Assembly: GCA_037178675.1 (NCBI GenBank) | Contig: JAYMGJ010000397.1 | Coordinates: 35,418-99,417, forward strand | DNA from: Scleroderma bovista | Lineage: Eukaryota > Basidiomycota > Agaricomycetes > Boletales > Sclerodermataceae | DNA: 64,000 nt | Direction of reading: 5' to 3' | Shown here: positions 1 through 10,698 of the stretch, one piece after another | How the letters are laid out: every line of letters begins with the position of its first letter | Position numbering within the stretch: position 1 is the first letter of the stretch | Translations under genes and position numbers: made by a program | The notes under the pieces: generated by a model | What the model was told of the DNA's origin: nothing | The model's input: only the letters and a program-made list of their open reading frames with translations | Database searches by the model: none

Positions 1-1270
1 CGACCTCTGACTGCGCGACGCCCACGCGATGCGGTTCTGACGGTAACACTGAATATCATATCCGATGGGTGCCAGACAACACGAACCTTGCGACACGAGT
101 AGTGGGTACTGCGGCGGCGGCGGGTGCCACGCGAGATGCAAGTGATTGAGCAGCGGGGCGAGAAGGGTCAACGACGATCTCGATCTTCATGGGGCGTTCT
201 ATACATCAGGAACGAAGCGCGAGGTGAAGGTTTTCATTAGTCGGCTGAGTCTCTGATGAAAGAGAGGCAAGCAAAAAGGGGACGGATACAAGACATGTCC
301 AAATAACCGAGCAAGGTCATCATTATCTTCGACGGGGTGGTGCTTAGTTCAAGGCAACGTCAACTGCTTCGAGCTCCACTTTCCCCCGTCCTGAGATCGG
401 TCAAGTGATGAATGCTGTTGGGAGTATTCCAGACCGTAAACTTGCACTAGCATCGACTCGACTTCGTAGGCCATACCATGTCATTTCGGAGTGGGCAGAT
501 GCAAGGCTTATGTGGGTTCGCAATGCTTAGATCTTCATCACGAACCCACATCTGTGGTGACCTCATCACGTGCACGTGAGATGTCGATACCGCAAGGACA
601 GGTCGCAGTCGTCACCAGACCGTCAACTCGCATCCACAGCCTGCCCAGTGTTTGTCATGCCACGAATGACAAGACAGCACTGTGTCATGCCCAAAGCACA
701 GACGGCATTGGTTGCCTTGGCATAAGATGATTCCTCCCCCGTCTAGACAAGAGCAAACGAGAAGAAGTGACGATACTAACTCCCATCGATCAGTCGGTTG
801 TTATATTGCTGGAAGGCTCGAGAGCCATCTCCTTTCTTCTGGAAGTGAATTGCTGCGACACCCTTTGACCGACCAGCGCTGTCGTAGTGGAGAGTGACCT
901 CGCGAAGCGGGCCAACGGTGGTGTGGAATAATTCCTGTTACAACTCAGTGAAGTGCTTTGCGAGTAACAACAAGCCCAATTACCTTAATCTGCGCTTCAT
1001 TCACGTCTGCTGGAAGATTGGAAACAATAATTTTTTCCGCAGGCTGGGCAGTATTGGTAGCCGCAACCTTGGCAGCTGTCGCATTCGCAGCTGCAGCACG
1101 AGTGGCCGGGTTAGCAGCATTTCCGAGCACCTGAGCTTTCGCAGAAGGACGACGACGACGGCTGGTTTTGCGAGCGGTGATAACCTTGGTAGAGAACGAA
1201 AAAAAAAAAAGTCCAAACTTGCCACGACGAGGAGCTAGGAGCAACTGACCTCGTCAAGTGACTTGTCCAT
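1..1270 (-). CDS. YRA1: mRNA export adaptor Yra1/ALY/REF family (THO complex subunit 4-like), 3' end off the window
   Basis: RNA-binding adaptor that couples transcription and splicing to mRNA export through Mex67. Exons read on the minus strand: 1250-1270 (MDKSLDE), 984-1184 (basic Arg-rich stretch, Ala-rich linker, then KIIVSNLPADVNEAQIK, the RNP2 part of the RRM), 781-934 (ELFHTTVGPLREVTLHYD, then RSKGVAAIHF as RNP1 and FQQYNNRLIDG), 87-198 (RPMKIEIVVDPSRP, Ala/Pro-rich linker) and the start of an Arg/Gly-rich tail in 1-36. Reading frames join correctly across all four introns (36/87, 199-780, 935-983, 1185-1249). The N-terminal MDKSLDE box and the RRM order are typical of fungal Yra1/ALY. 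The C-terminal tail is cut by the window edge. It shares a 175-bp divergent upstream region with the Rpc31 gene. Confidence 0.9.
199..780 (-). other. oversized intron inside the YRA1 RRM-linker coding region (582 nt)
   Basis: The donor (GTTAGT, just left of 781) and the acceptor (ATAG, just right of 198) flank 582 nt, about ten times the size of every other intron in this gene (48-65 nt). No reading frame in it continues the protein. Splicing joins GAT GGG A to AA CGC CCC and restores the family sequence DGKRPMKIEIVVD. Budding-yeast YRA1 is known to carry one unusually large intron used for autoregulation. That this one has the same role is only inference. Confidence 0.75.
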
Positions 1271-1445
1271 TGTGTCGGGAAATTAGAAGGTAAAACAAGA
1301 AGATACGCTAGAGAATGACGACGACGTGGGAGACAAGGATGAGTGGACAAAGGGCAGACACGAACGCGATATTATATTAAGTCGGAGTTTTGGCGGAGTG
1401 TAAAACCACAGCATAACATCACCGCCACACCCTTTCGATCAGAAC
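1271..1445. promoter_or_regulatory. 175-bp divergent promoter between YRA1 and RPC31
   Basis: The two start codons (1270 minus, 1446 plus) are only 175 bp apart, so both genes must be driven from this short stretch. It contains AT-rich ATATTATATTAA near 1370. No other element is recognised. Confidence 0.6.
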
Positions 1446-2362
1446 ATGTCCAGAGGTGGCCGAGGAGGACGAGGGGGACGAGGGGGCTTCAGAGGTGGTG
1501 GAAGTGGCTTCGGTGCAGGGGCGTTGCCCCCGATGGGCTTGACATTCACCGACATCCAGGCCATGTCCAGGGAGGCAGATGCATTGTACCCCGTATGGTG
1601 ACATCACTCTGTATCGAGGCGTCTTATCGAAGTCTGTGTGTGCAGCCCATCGACCCTCTACCCGTCCTTCTGGATTACTCTGAAGAGGAGAAACGCATTT
1701 GTCAGTTGCAAAACGACTTGGTGGCGCGTCTGCGCAAGTCACCGTACTACGTTGTCGAGGCTGTGAAGTCCAATGGTCAATGCAGCCATCTGGCGAAAGT
1801 GAATAGGGTTGACACTTGGTTTCAGAGCTCGAACGATACTCAGACAAATATCGTCAATTACCAGCATCCCAGCCGGCACTCAAAAAGAGCGACCTTCATG
1901 CTCCTTTCTTTCCTCAGGAGATATTCCAGGATTATTTCAACCCCAAGAAAAAACGGAAGGGTGCGTCTCTGTTTGCCTTCTTATACTAGTGTGTTGAAGT
2001 TACACACGTATATTAGCGCAGAACAAAGCCAAATCCACTCGTCTAAATCTGGATGATTTGGTCGATGACGAGGAACAGGTTAGTTGCTGTAGACTGCTGT
2101 GTAGCAGTCATTTCAACCCGATGCATAGGAAAAGAGCGGTGATGAAGGATCCAACGCTGGCTCACAGCAAGTAAACTCTGATTATGACGTCGACGAAGAG
2201 TACGATAACGACTATGCTGACAACTACTTTGACAACGGTGAAGGTGACGATCTAGATGATATGGTAGGTGGGGGAGGGGGTGAAGACGGAGGGGGAGGAG
2301 GTAAGGCTTCATCGTTCCACAGTGTTTCCAGCGCTTACAAGATGGCAGGCGATTGGGATTAG
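1446..2362 (+). CDS. RPC31: DNA-directed RNA polymerase III subunit Rpc31/RPC7
   Basis: Pol III-specific subunit of the Rpc82-Rpc34-Rpc31 trimer needed for initiation at tRNA and 5S genes. Exons: 1446-1592 (MSRGGRGGRGGRGG, then LPPMGLTFTDIQAMSREADA), 1646-1775 (PIDPLPVLLDYSEEEKRICQ, the conserved block), 1826-1960 (ELERYSDKYRQL, KKSDLHAPFFPQEIFQDYFN, PKKKRK), 2017-2078 and 2129-2362 (acidic tail DYDVDEEYDNDYADNYFDNG, then Gly-rich end). Frames join to about 235 aa, close to the family size. The Gly/Arg N-terminus, the LPPMGLTF and EEEKRI blocks and the acidic C-terminus are all family hallmarks. Intron 3 fits only if the acceptor is TATTAG at 2011-2016 rather than the GCGCAG four bases further on. 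The exact C-terminus (read-through to GDWD-stop) is the least certain part. Confidence 0.88.
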
Positions 2363-5300
2363 TTCACCGTGCCCCCTGAATCCCTGCATCTCAGAGATCT
2401 TATCGATCCGTGGGCTGTTCCGCCTATCTCACGGTTGATAAGCTATCCTGTTATCCTGTATCAATTCACCTTTCGTCACTGCAATAGCGGTGATGAAAAT
2501 TCCGCATAATCACGAAAAGCTGGAATCCCCGTTCGGCTTCTTGACTGGGTGCGATTCTTCAATTTCGTTGCGGTCAGGAACTTCTTTGACGTTCCCAGGG
2601 CCAACGGCACCCTGTTCAACTTTAGTGTTCTACTATCAACAATATAGTTCGGCATGTTCTCAGTTCTGGGGTTCTTTTCTAGAAACCTACCTGCGATGAC
2701 CACGCCACTTCACAGGAACGTGCCCAATGATTCGATCCTTTTCAGTGACTTCGCACTTCGATGAATGATTCATGTACTGTTTCATATTCTTGCTTCATCT
2801 CTGCGCAGCCATCGTGTTCGCAATCCTTCCCATGGTGTCTGCGTAATACCCACTCAACATGCAAGAATTCAACTGCATCCCTTTCATTGGTTCTACACCC
2901 AGACTGGCAATATCACCATCCGTCACCTTTTTATCCTTATCGTGAAACTGGAGGCTAGCCCTCCGCCCTCTTGACCTACGCGGAGAGTTTAGAGGATACG
3001 AGCGGCGCTGGCCCGAACGACAGGATTCCAATGGGCCGGTCGTGACGCAGTGTTCGCCTCTTCTTTCTCTTTGAGCCTCGTAGATCGCATTCTACCTCCA
3101 AAGAATTTCCACCTTGTACTTTCACCGAAATAGGTCTACTATCCGGACTTTGCGGCTGCCAGTGTGGGGAACCCACCTGGTTCACGGACTGCGCTTTGAT
3201 TGTGCTACATTCTTTTGAGCGATCGATCGATTCTGTCCGATTGGTTACCATCTCACCCTCCACGAGCTACTGGGCCTTCTGTTGGGTTTCAAGCTCACTT
3301 CAAGGTCAGGGCGCCGATAAGTCCAAAACAACGTTGTTTTTCTGGCTGAAGTACAATGTTACGTGTCGCGGCTCTATTAGGGGCTGGATCTCAGCCATTA
3401 TGGTCTCGATGCCATAATTAGGATTAGGTTCTCCAAGGACCCTGCAGCTTCACTTCTTACGCACTTTCTGTTCCTAGCCCAGCCATCGAGTACTGTGCGG
3501 CAGAACTCCGCGGATACATGGCTTCAGAACACAAACTGTGCTTAGAGCTATAAGTGCATATCAAGGATGATGTCAATAGCGACGAGGACTCTGAGGATTG
3601 CAATGAAGCCACCGTCTGAAGTATGACTGTCGCAGAGGGGAGGCAACATACCGCGCACAAAATGGGTAAAGCGCACAACAAACCTTTGGGAGTGCAACAT
3701 ACCTTAAAGGATTCCGTTTCCAGAATTATATCATCCTAGTAGAGGTGTTTATCCCCGATGTAATTGTATTAGTGGTTATCTACCTTGTACCTAAGAATGG
3801 TGTAGTCAGAGTTACCTCCTGATCTCGTCATCATGCAACTGGTCTTTGTGCCCAATTGGTGGTTGTGGAGGTTGTGGTCATGGGCATTGTATGACGTGGC
3901 TGTCGATGTCGATGATAAGGTGATGTTTGTAGTCGTGTGACAGCGGGCAGTCGTTGATGTGTTTATGGTCGTGGTCTACTGTGAGGTTAGAGGAGTAGCT
4001 TGTGTGGATATATTACCGTGATTGTGCATTGTGGTCGTCCCGGCCGCCGATTGCTCCTCATGATTCAGATACATCCGGGAGGGGCCTAATTGACGAAGGG
4101 GTCCCCACACTCGTACCGGTCATTCCAGCGCTGGTGGAGCAACGTAATTTGAGGTGGTAAGACTGGGGATGGGTGGATCCCCAGGACGAATTCGAGGACG
4201 AGTTGAGGGTTGCTGCAATCGCGGAAAAAGAGCTTCCACTGCATGGGATCCACTTTCCGATGGATTTTATCGATTTAACACTCTCAACTACTCTTACAAG
4301 TGTTCAAATCAGATCGATCACAGAAGGGGCTGGAGTACTGCGCAAAAATCACCGCTGTCAAGTACCCACCTCAGCTGGACTTTGGTATTGATACTGGGCT
4401 CCACTGATCACGCTACATCTCGGACTCCCACCGCAATGTTGACGCAGTTTTTGCCTGCGCCACAAGGTGCAGCAGACAAGTAGTCATTGGGGACTTTGAA
4501 CTTGTGGATCTGACCCACCTCCGTCGGTGGTCCGTCTCAGAGGTCCAACATTACGAGTGCATAAACAGAGGTTGTTAGGGTAATACAATGATACCCGTGA
4601 GTTGGTTTTCCAGGACATTCATACAAGTGCGCCCAACTCACCTGTCGTCCCAACATTCATACAAAACTGATAAGTCCAAGAGCCTGGATTTGTCCGGATG
4701 CCATGTCACAATCGACCCTTGACCCGGATACGACCAACGAGTCACGACAACGATCTTTTCTGACCACGGGAAAACGCCGTCCGGTCTGGAATTGTGATCC
4801 ATCCACTGATGAAGGCTTCGTCATGATGACGGGTTGGTGGGGTGTGTTGAAAAGGGTTTTATATGAACTCAGCATTGCGGAAACTGGCAACGAAAAAGGT
4901 GACTGTGAGGAGACGCAGTGGAGACGACCACAGAGTCTGCGGTATAAACTGGTCGGCATTAATGGGAGGCTGGGGATTGATACGATGGTATTGTGCTATG
5001 CAGCACATTGTGACGGAACAAATACTTTTAGGGAAAATTATGAACCCTCTGACGGCAGGGAGAAGTGTACACGTAGTAGTCGTATATTGATCGAAGTTTG
5101 GAGGGCTGAGACGGTGTGGTAAGGCCTACACTCGTTCAGCACTTTAATATCTATTGTGTCTCGTATTGGCAAGTAAGCCCCAGCGGAGACCCATCACCGT
5201 GCATGCTGCATGCTGCATCAATGCACGGTTTAGAACCTTGAAACGGCACGCACCTTACAGCCGCCTGCAGTAGTTATTGCTACTAGATCATGATGATAAA

Positions 5301-5827
5301 TATTCCCTTGGGGTTAAATAGTGCTCTCACACAACGATCATCGTGAACGCCACAAACGAGGATCGGCTATCACGGGTGAGGCCATGAGGCCTGTCAGGAT
5401 CGGAATTTTATGCCATGAGCTGAAGCACTGCCAGCATTGATTGTAACTGCAATCCGCGTTTGGAAAGAGAGCATTTCCTAACTTCCTGCTCACGCGAGAG
5501 GAAATATGCTCGTATTCCTCGTCCACATTGGCTAAATTCTTTCTGATGCCTACAAAGAATGAGCGTGTCATCGCTGCTTGATGTATCAGGTTCAGAGAGT
5601 ACCGCCGGTTTCCCTTTGTACAGACCGCTCCTTGATCTGGGTGTTACGACTCAGCCATCTTCACTTCCAAAGAAAAGTGCCAAAGAAAATTGTTCATGCC
5701 TGTGGACCAGCGAGACTTGCCACCTGCCCAACCAAACACCATATATTTCTACGTTTCCACCATATTAGTACACGGACTGTTTCTTTTCTTCTGCGCAGAA
5801 CACAACGAGCACCGATTAATTTGAGAA
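2363..5827. other. 3.5-kb gene-poor stretch, no gene supported
   Basis: Only short open frames occur (all under about 140 aa), on both strands and without recognisable domains or consistent splice-linked continuation. The longest (4703-5122 plus, 4154-4483 plus) show no signal peptide or family motif. Slightly acidic fragments near 3560-3620 and 4180-4330 could be remains of eroded genes but match nothing I recognise. A small inverted repeat lies at 5197-5228. Confidence 0.5.
5197..5228. repeat. short inverted repeat (8-bp arms)
   Basis: CCGTGCAT at 5197-5204 and ATGCACGG at 5221-5228 are perfect reverse complements around a 16-nt loop that itself carries GCATGCTGCATGC. No function is assigned. 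Confidence 0.5.
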
Positions 5828-7140
5828 TCAGAAGAGCTTCAAGAGATCGCTCAGGACACCCATCGCAGTCACTGCCGCGCCGGCGCCGGCGCCCTGCACG
5901 ATCAACGGCCTAGGACTGTACCGCTCGGTATGGAACATGATGATATTGTCCGATCCGCCCAGCGATGTCGCGAATGCATGCGTCTTGGGGTATCTGTGTT
6001 GGGGAGTTATTAGTTCGCCAGTACATGCGTGAATGTGCATTCCATAGTACTCACTTTTCCAATCCAGCTTTGATGATCTTCTGTTCCACATCGATAACGC
6101 CGACATACCGCAACACGCTCCCCTCTCGCGCCGCCTCCTCCCTCAGCTGAGCGATGCGCGCGTCGAAATCGGGAAGGCGCTGCATGAACGTGTCCCCATC
6201 GCTCACAGACGCCAACTCCGGCGGGATGAGGGACTGTGTGTCGACGGATTTGTATCCGTGAGGGAGCAGCGCGAGCATCGAGGGGTGTATCATCCGTGAG
6301 AGGATCGTCAGTTTGCGTGCAACGTCAGCGCCATTGAGGTCGTCCATCGGGTTGGGCTCCTGTGAGTACACGTGAGATCAGCAGGTAGTAAGGAGCAAGG
6401 GGAGGTGTGACGTACGGTGTAGCCGTTCTGCCTTGCCTCGGCAACGACATCCGAGAAGCTCCTGCCTCCTGCCTCGCCAGTCGAGAAGTTATTGAAGATA
6501 TAGCTCATGGTGCCAGAGAACACGCCTTCGATCCTCCTCACCTATTGCACGCCACGCCATGGTCAGACCGACCGACCAACCGAACCTCGCAGAATGGGGA
6601 AACGGGACACACCTGATCCCCCGTCTCGACCAGATCTTTCATCGTCGAGATGATCGGCAGCCCCGCGCCGACCGTCGACTCGTTCAACACCCTCCCCCGC
6701 TCTAGTACGCCTCCAGCCTCACCGATCAAACGCAGATAGTCCGACCCCTCTCCCGAAAAAGCCTTTTTGTTCGGCGTGACGACGTGCACGCCCGCATCCA
6801 GGAACTGCGGGTACGCGAGAGCGACGTCCTCGTTGGCCGTATTGTCCACCAGGACCGCGCGCTTTCCGTCCTTGACGAGGTGCGCGAGTGTGTCCCGCAA
6901 TGCACTTAGATTCACCGGGGTGGTCGACGACGCAAGGGAGTCCTTCCAGGTGGATGGGTTGATGGGTGCGGAAGACGTGGGGCCCGATGCGAGGAGCATG
7001 CGCCTCGAGTTGCATATCCCGACGAGCTCGACGGGGTATCTGCTCGCGAGGACCTGGCGCATGAACTCTTTGCCCACGAGCCCGACGCCGACGACGGCGA
7101 TGTACAGAGCCCTTTCCCGAGGAATGATGGCACCGCTCAT
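5828..7140 (-). CDS. HOM6: homoserine dehydrogenase
   Basis: Cytosolic NAD(P)H enzyme reducing aspartate-4-semialdehyde to homoserine, the branch to threonine and methionine. Exons on the minus strand: 6613-7140, 6416-6541, 6055-6359, 5828-5993. They join in frame to 374 aa, the normal fungal Hom6 length. N-terminal Rossmann motif IAVVGVGLVGKEF; VLVDNTANEDVA and HVVTPNKKAF in the cofactor domain; GGVLERGRVLNESTVGAGLP and VRRIEGVFSGTMSYIFN of the catalytic domain; EPNPMDDLNGADVARKLTIL carries the substrate and metal region; C-terminus SLGGSDNIIMFHT and QGAGAGAAVTAMGVLSDLL. Start chosen at MSGAIIPRE (7140). An upstream in-frame ATG at 7248 would add residues not typical of the family. The gene looks intact. 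Confidence 0.95.
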
Positions 7141-8998
7141 GTTCCTGCTATAGCTTTTGTTTGTTAGAATGCGTTGGGGTTGCAATCGGAAAGATCTACA
7201 TACTGATTGATCTATGGCCGTTGTACACCCGATAGGCGCCCTTGTCATAATAAATCCAACGATTCCTTATCAACTGACCATCGCAAGAAAAGTTCACAGT
7301 ACTTTATATTCTTTCAAAACCAACTATCAAACTACCTAGCGAAATTTGTAGTATCATAACAAAAAATGAGGAAAGGGAAGGAAATATAACGATCGAGGGA
7401 GGAAGGGAAGTTATGGACGGGGCAAAGGGTAGGCGGTAGAAGGAGCAGTTGTGTATTCGTGCACATGTACACTGACGAGTGCGAATCAGTAAGTCAGCCA
7501 CAGAAAGAAAAAGAGGATACACACAGAATGCAGCCATATAAATACTGCGGGAAGAAAATAAGTGACAATTATGGGACAACTGGTGGCGGATGGATTGGTC
7601 GGTAGGGTGGGTTCCGCGACCAGAGAAGCGTCCATGATATTGATACACCACTGCAAGGGCCAACGAAGATAAGAATTGGACAAGGAAAAAAACCGATGCA
7701 GGCACAGGCCAGAAGCAACCCAAAGAAACCGACGAGAAGAGAAGTAGCATGGAGCAAACGTTGGTGGACGGCGATCGAGTGGCAGGGACCAGTTAAGAAT
7801 GGAAAGGGTGGACCCACCACGCACTAAAAAACAATGGAGGCAAGGGTTGAGAAGTCTTTGCGTGGGGTTAAGTCGTACAAAAAGGAAGATAAACGGCAAT
7901 AAAGTTCAAGTATGATAGGAGGGATAAGAGAGAAAAAAAAATGAACATATAACGAGAGGAACGTTCAGGACCCAAAAACACAAACTGGATCACATCTCGG
8001 GGAACTCGTGCGAGAATCACGACGACATAAATAACCGATCGATCGAACAGACACCATGTCAGCGTTGTCTAGCCAGCCCACCCCCACAATGTAAACATGA
8101 AGGGTCGCAGCTGGAAACGAAGGGCCGCAGTCACGATCATAGAGAGGAGGAAGCGGTGAAGGGATATAGGGGAGTCGTCATATACACAGCAAACGAGAAG
8201 CCGAGGAAAAGGCGTTATCTTCTTGAGTTTATAGTTATATATAGTTTTGTTTGAATGCGTCGCAGGCCGATCCGTACTTGTCGTCGTCTTTTATACAAAC
8301 CTGTGCTAACAAGCACAGGTGAACCCAAAAGTGAGGAAGATGCCGATGCGCGGAGGGAAAGCACGAATGCGAAGAGAAATGAAATGAAGCCGATGGTACT
8401 GACACATTGGTTTGGTGGGAAAAGAGATATGGAGTGAGAGAGGCGCAGTAGTCAAGAGAGACGCGATATGCCGAAAAACGCATTCGCGTATCCACCGCCA
8501 GCGAGGATGCATAAATGTCGACGCCGAGTCAGTGCCCAGAATTTATTGTATCTGGGATTTGATGTGGAGAGCGGGGTGTAGGGTAAGCAAAGTTGACCAA
8601 GACCAGAGGATAAAACCGAAAGAAGTATGAGTGGAGAGCCAGAGCCATTCGTTGAGCGGTGACGATAGACGCCAACTGCCCCCAGTAGAAAAACCACATA
8701 TAGCGATGCCAAGAGGAGGTCGAAATGATAATGATATCGGTTAAAGAGGTATATGACACAAGACGCGCCGGGAGATCTGGTCAACGAGCGGTGAGATGTC
8801 AGCTTTTTCAAGCGATGTCATTTGCAGTTCGAAAACTTGGGCGGCGGAGGGGAAATGATTATGTCGGGAGTTATGCGATATTAGTCCAGCGGGGGCAGCG
8901 TGCCAATACGAATAGTCTATGCTGTGGGATGATGAGTCGTCATTAATTGCGACACGGTGATCAACAGACCTCTACACTGTTTAAAATAAAGAGGGGGC
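7141..8998. other. 1.86-kb noncoding stretch between HOM6 and the Edc1/PNRC-like gene
   Basis: No conserved coding sequence. The plus strand is strongly purine-rich (for example 7360-7420, 7920-7945), so the minus-strand transcript side is pyrimidine-rich, as is common around fungal transcription starts. It should hold the HOM6 promoter and 5' UTR plus the 3' UTR of the minus-strand gene ending at 8999. A homopolymer run at about 7930-7940 gives poly(T) on the minus strand. Confidence 0.5.
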
Positions 8999-10243
8999 TC
9001 AGAAAGCGGGAGGGGGGAGCTCATCCGGACTCGGGGAGTTCTGGAAGATAGAGCTCGCGAAGAAGCCTGACTTGTCCTTGGCGACTCGAGTGGAGCTAGG
9101 CCCAACGGACGAAAATCGTTTGGGAGGAAGACCACAGAGCTTCTTGAGTTCGTCCGAGGTGTCTGAATGGGACATGTCCTCGTCAAAGGACATGTTGAAG
9201 ACACCCTCACTCGGTGTGCGACGATGACGGGATGTGGGGGAGGGAGTAGCGCCCGCGGCACGGCTGAAGGGGAATTCTTGAGCGGCGGAGAGGGGGGCGG
9301 AATGAGGGCCATCGAATGGGAGGGGATGCCAGGCACTCTCTCGAGTTGGGGTAGAAGGAAGGGAGGTGTCCTCTACGTCGGTGGTATCGTCACAGATTGG
9401 GAATTCGGGTGAGAAATTGCCCAAGGAGCGTTTGTGTGTGTGTGACAGAGTGCTCGAGTTGGTGGGAGCGGAGCGAGAGAGGTGGTGGCGGTGGTGGTGG
9501 GCACTGGAGCGGGGGACAGGAACAGCTCGAGAGGCGGGGGTGGGCGTCGCTGGGGGCTGCGTCGCGGGCTTCCTGCGACGAGCGAGCTTTCCGGAAGGAA
9601 GGGCAGCCAAGGATGGCACCTTGGTGGATCCGTCATTTGACGGCAGCAACATGGTCGGAGGACGCCGGTTCTCCGAGTCGGAATCAGAGCTTACGAGGAA
9701 AGGGTCAAACGAGTTGGAGGCAGGGTTTTTGCTGTGGGCAAAGGATTGCGAAGAAATAAGAGCTGTGCCCTCTGCCTGCGAGGAAGATGTAAGTGGGGGA
9801 GAAGGTTGGCGGACGTTGTGACGTCGTCCATGGATGTTGGATATACTTGAGAAAGTAAGTGCGGTTGGTGAGCAAGCCGACAGAAAGCAGGGGGGGAAGT
9901 ACCTTGTCGCTGGCTTATCTCTGGGAGACTTGGATTGTCTTCCGCGCGCGGATTTATCCGCAGCGGGAGTCGCCGGGTGGGACGTCTTCTTGTCGGCAGC
10001 TGGGGGCAGTTCTGGGGGCTGCTTTGATTGGATTGCAGGCTTTGCGGTGTCCTCCGCAGAAGGTGGCTGTGTCTTGCTCGCGGGCAACTTCGGCTTCGGT
10101 GTGCGATGCTGCCGAGGATGAGATTGCGAGTGCTGCTGGCGAGACGACCTTGCGATGGACAGGATGCCGGGTACTTTGGTGGGCTGCACGACGACTGCTG
10201 GTGGTGCCGATGGATGGCGACGATGTGACGTGGAGGGCGACAT
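8999..10243 (-). CDS. disordered Ser/Pro-rich protein with C-terminal Edc1/PNRC-like decapping motif
   Basis: Exons 9903-10243 and 8999-9845, joined across a 57-nt intron (9846-9902), give about 395 aa. The sequence is low complexity: Pro, Ser, His and Lys-rich, with many SP/TP sites. The N-terminal half has an RRHPSAPPAVVV stretch and Lys/Pro-rich segments. The last residues, SGFFASSIFQNSPSPDELPP, resemble the Edc1/Edc2 and vertebrate PNRC motif (aromatic, A-G/S-S-x-F, then SPS-x-x-LP-x-P) that contacts Dcp1 and activates Dcp2 decapping. From this I infer an mRNA-decapping enhancer. The start at 10243 (MSPSTSHRRH) is preferred; an in-frame ATG at 10288 adds 15 residues. Only the short motif supports the function; the rest is unrecognised. 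Confidence 0.65.
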   Translation of the reverse strand: MSPSTSHRRHPSAPPAVVVQPTKVPGILSIARSSRQQHSQSHPRQHRTPKPKLPASKTQPPSAEDTAKPAIQSKQPPELPPAADKKTSHPATPAADKSARGRQSKSPRDKPATRYFPPCFLSACSPTALTFSSISNIHGRRHNVRQPSPPLTSSSQAEGTALISSQSFAHSKNPASNSFDPFLVSSDSDSENRRPPTMLLPSNDGSTKVPSLAALPSGKLARRRKPATQPPATPTPASRAVPVPRSSAHHHRHHLSRSAPTNSSTLSHTHKRSLGNFSPEFPICDDTTDVEDTSLPSTPTRESAWHPLPFDGPHSAPLSAAQEFPFSRAAGATPSPTSRHRRTPSEGVFNMSFDEDMSHSDTSDELKKLCGLPPKRFSSVGPSSTRVAKDKSGFFASSIFQNSPSPDELPPPAF

Positions 10244-10314
10244 GGGGAGAGGAACTGCGAACTGAGCGAGTATCATGGAGACGGGCAACGGTGGTGGATG
10301 TCGAGTGAGAAGGG

Positions 10315-10340
10315 GAGGAGGAGGAGGAGGAGGAGGAGAG
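10315..10340. repeat. GAG trinucleotide microsatellite
   Basis: A run of GAG units lies just upstream of the minus-strand Edc1/PNRC-like gene. On the transcript it would be a CUC tract in the 5' UTR or core promoter. Confidence 0.7.
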
Positions 10341-10698
10341 GAGAGAAGCGTGTGGTGGACGACGATGGGCGAGGCGAGTAAATATGACTGACAAAAAAAA
10401 ACGAGGATATCGAGTGTGGTGTGGATGCGTGTTTGTTCCAGAAGGAACCGGATTCAATCTCCGACACCCACTCGTGTGGCGTAAGTGCCTTCCTTTTTCG
10501 GAGGCCACTTCCGATCAAGGGTCCACCACGTTCACTGCTCATTGTACTACTTGCTGTGCTGCGGAGAGTAAATCCTCGGCACATTCCGGTCCCGAAGTCC
10601 GATCACCATGGCCGAGTATGTCCGTTGTACAGCACAAGTGTCGCGTTCCGAGTCCTCCCCTCCATCGTTACTGACCTTGTTCAACAACACCGTCAACG

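Noticed and set aside
4154..4483. 109-codon plus-strand frame and an overlapping acidic frame starting at 4173
   Set aside because: No domain, no splice-linked continuation, isolated in a gene-poor stretch; kept only as part of the gap description.
9366..9821. 151-codon plus-strand frame
   Set aside because: Antisense shadow of the Ser/Pro-rich Edc1/PNRC-like gene; composition explained by the opposite strand.
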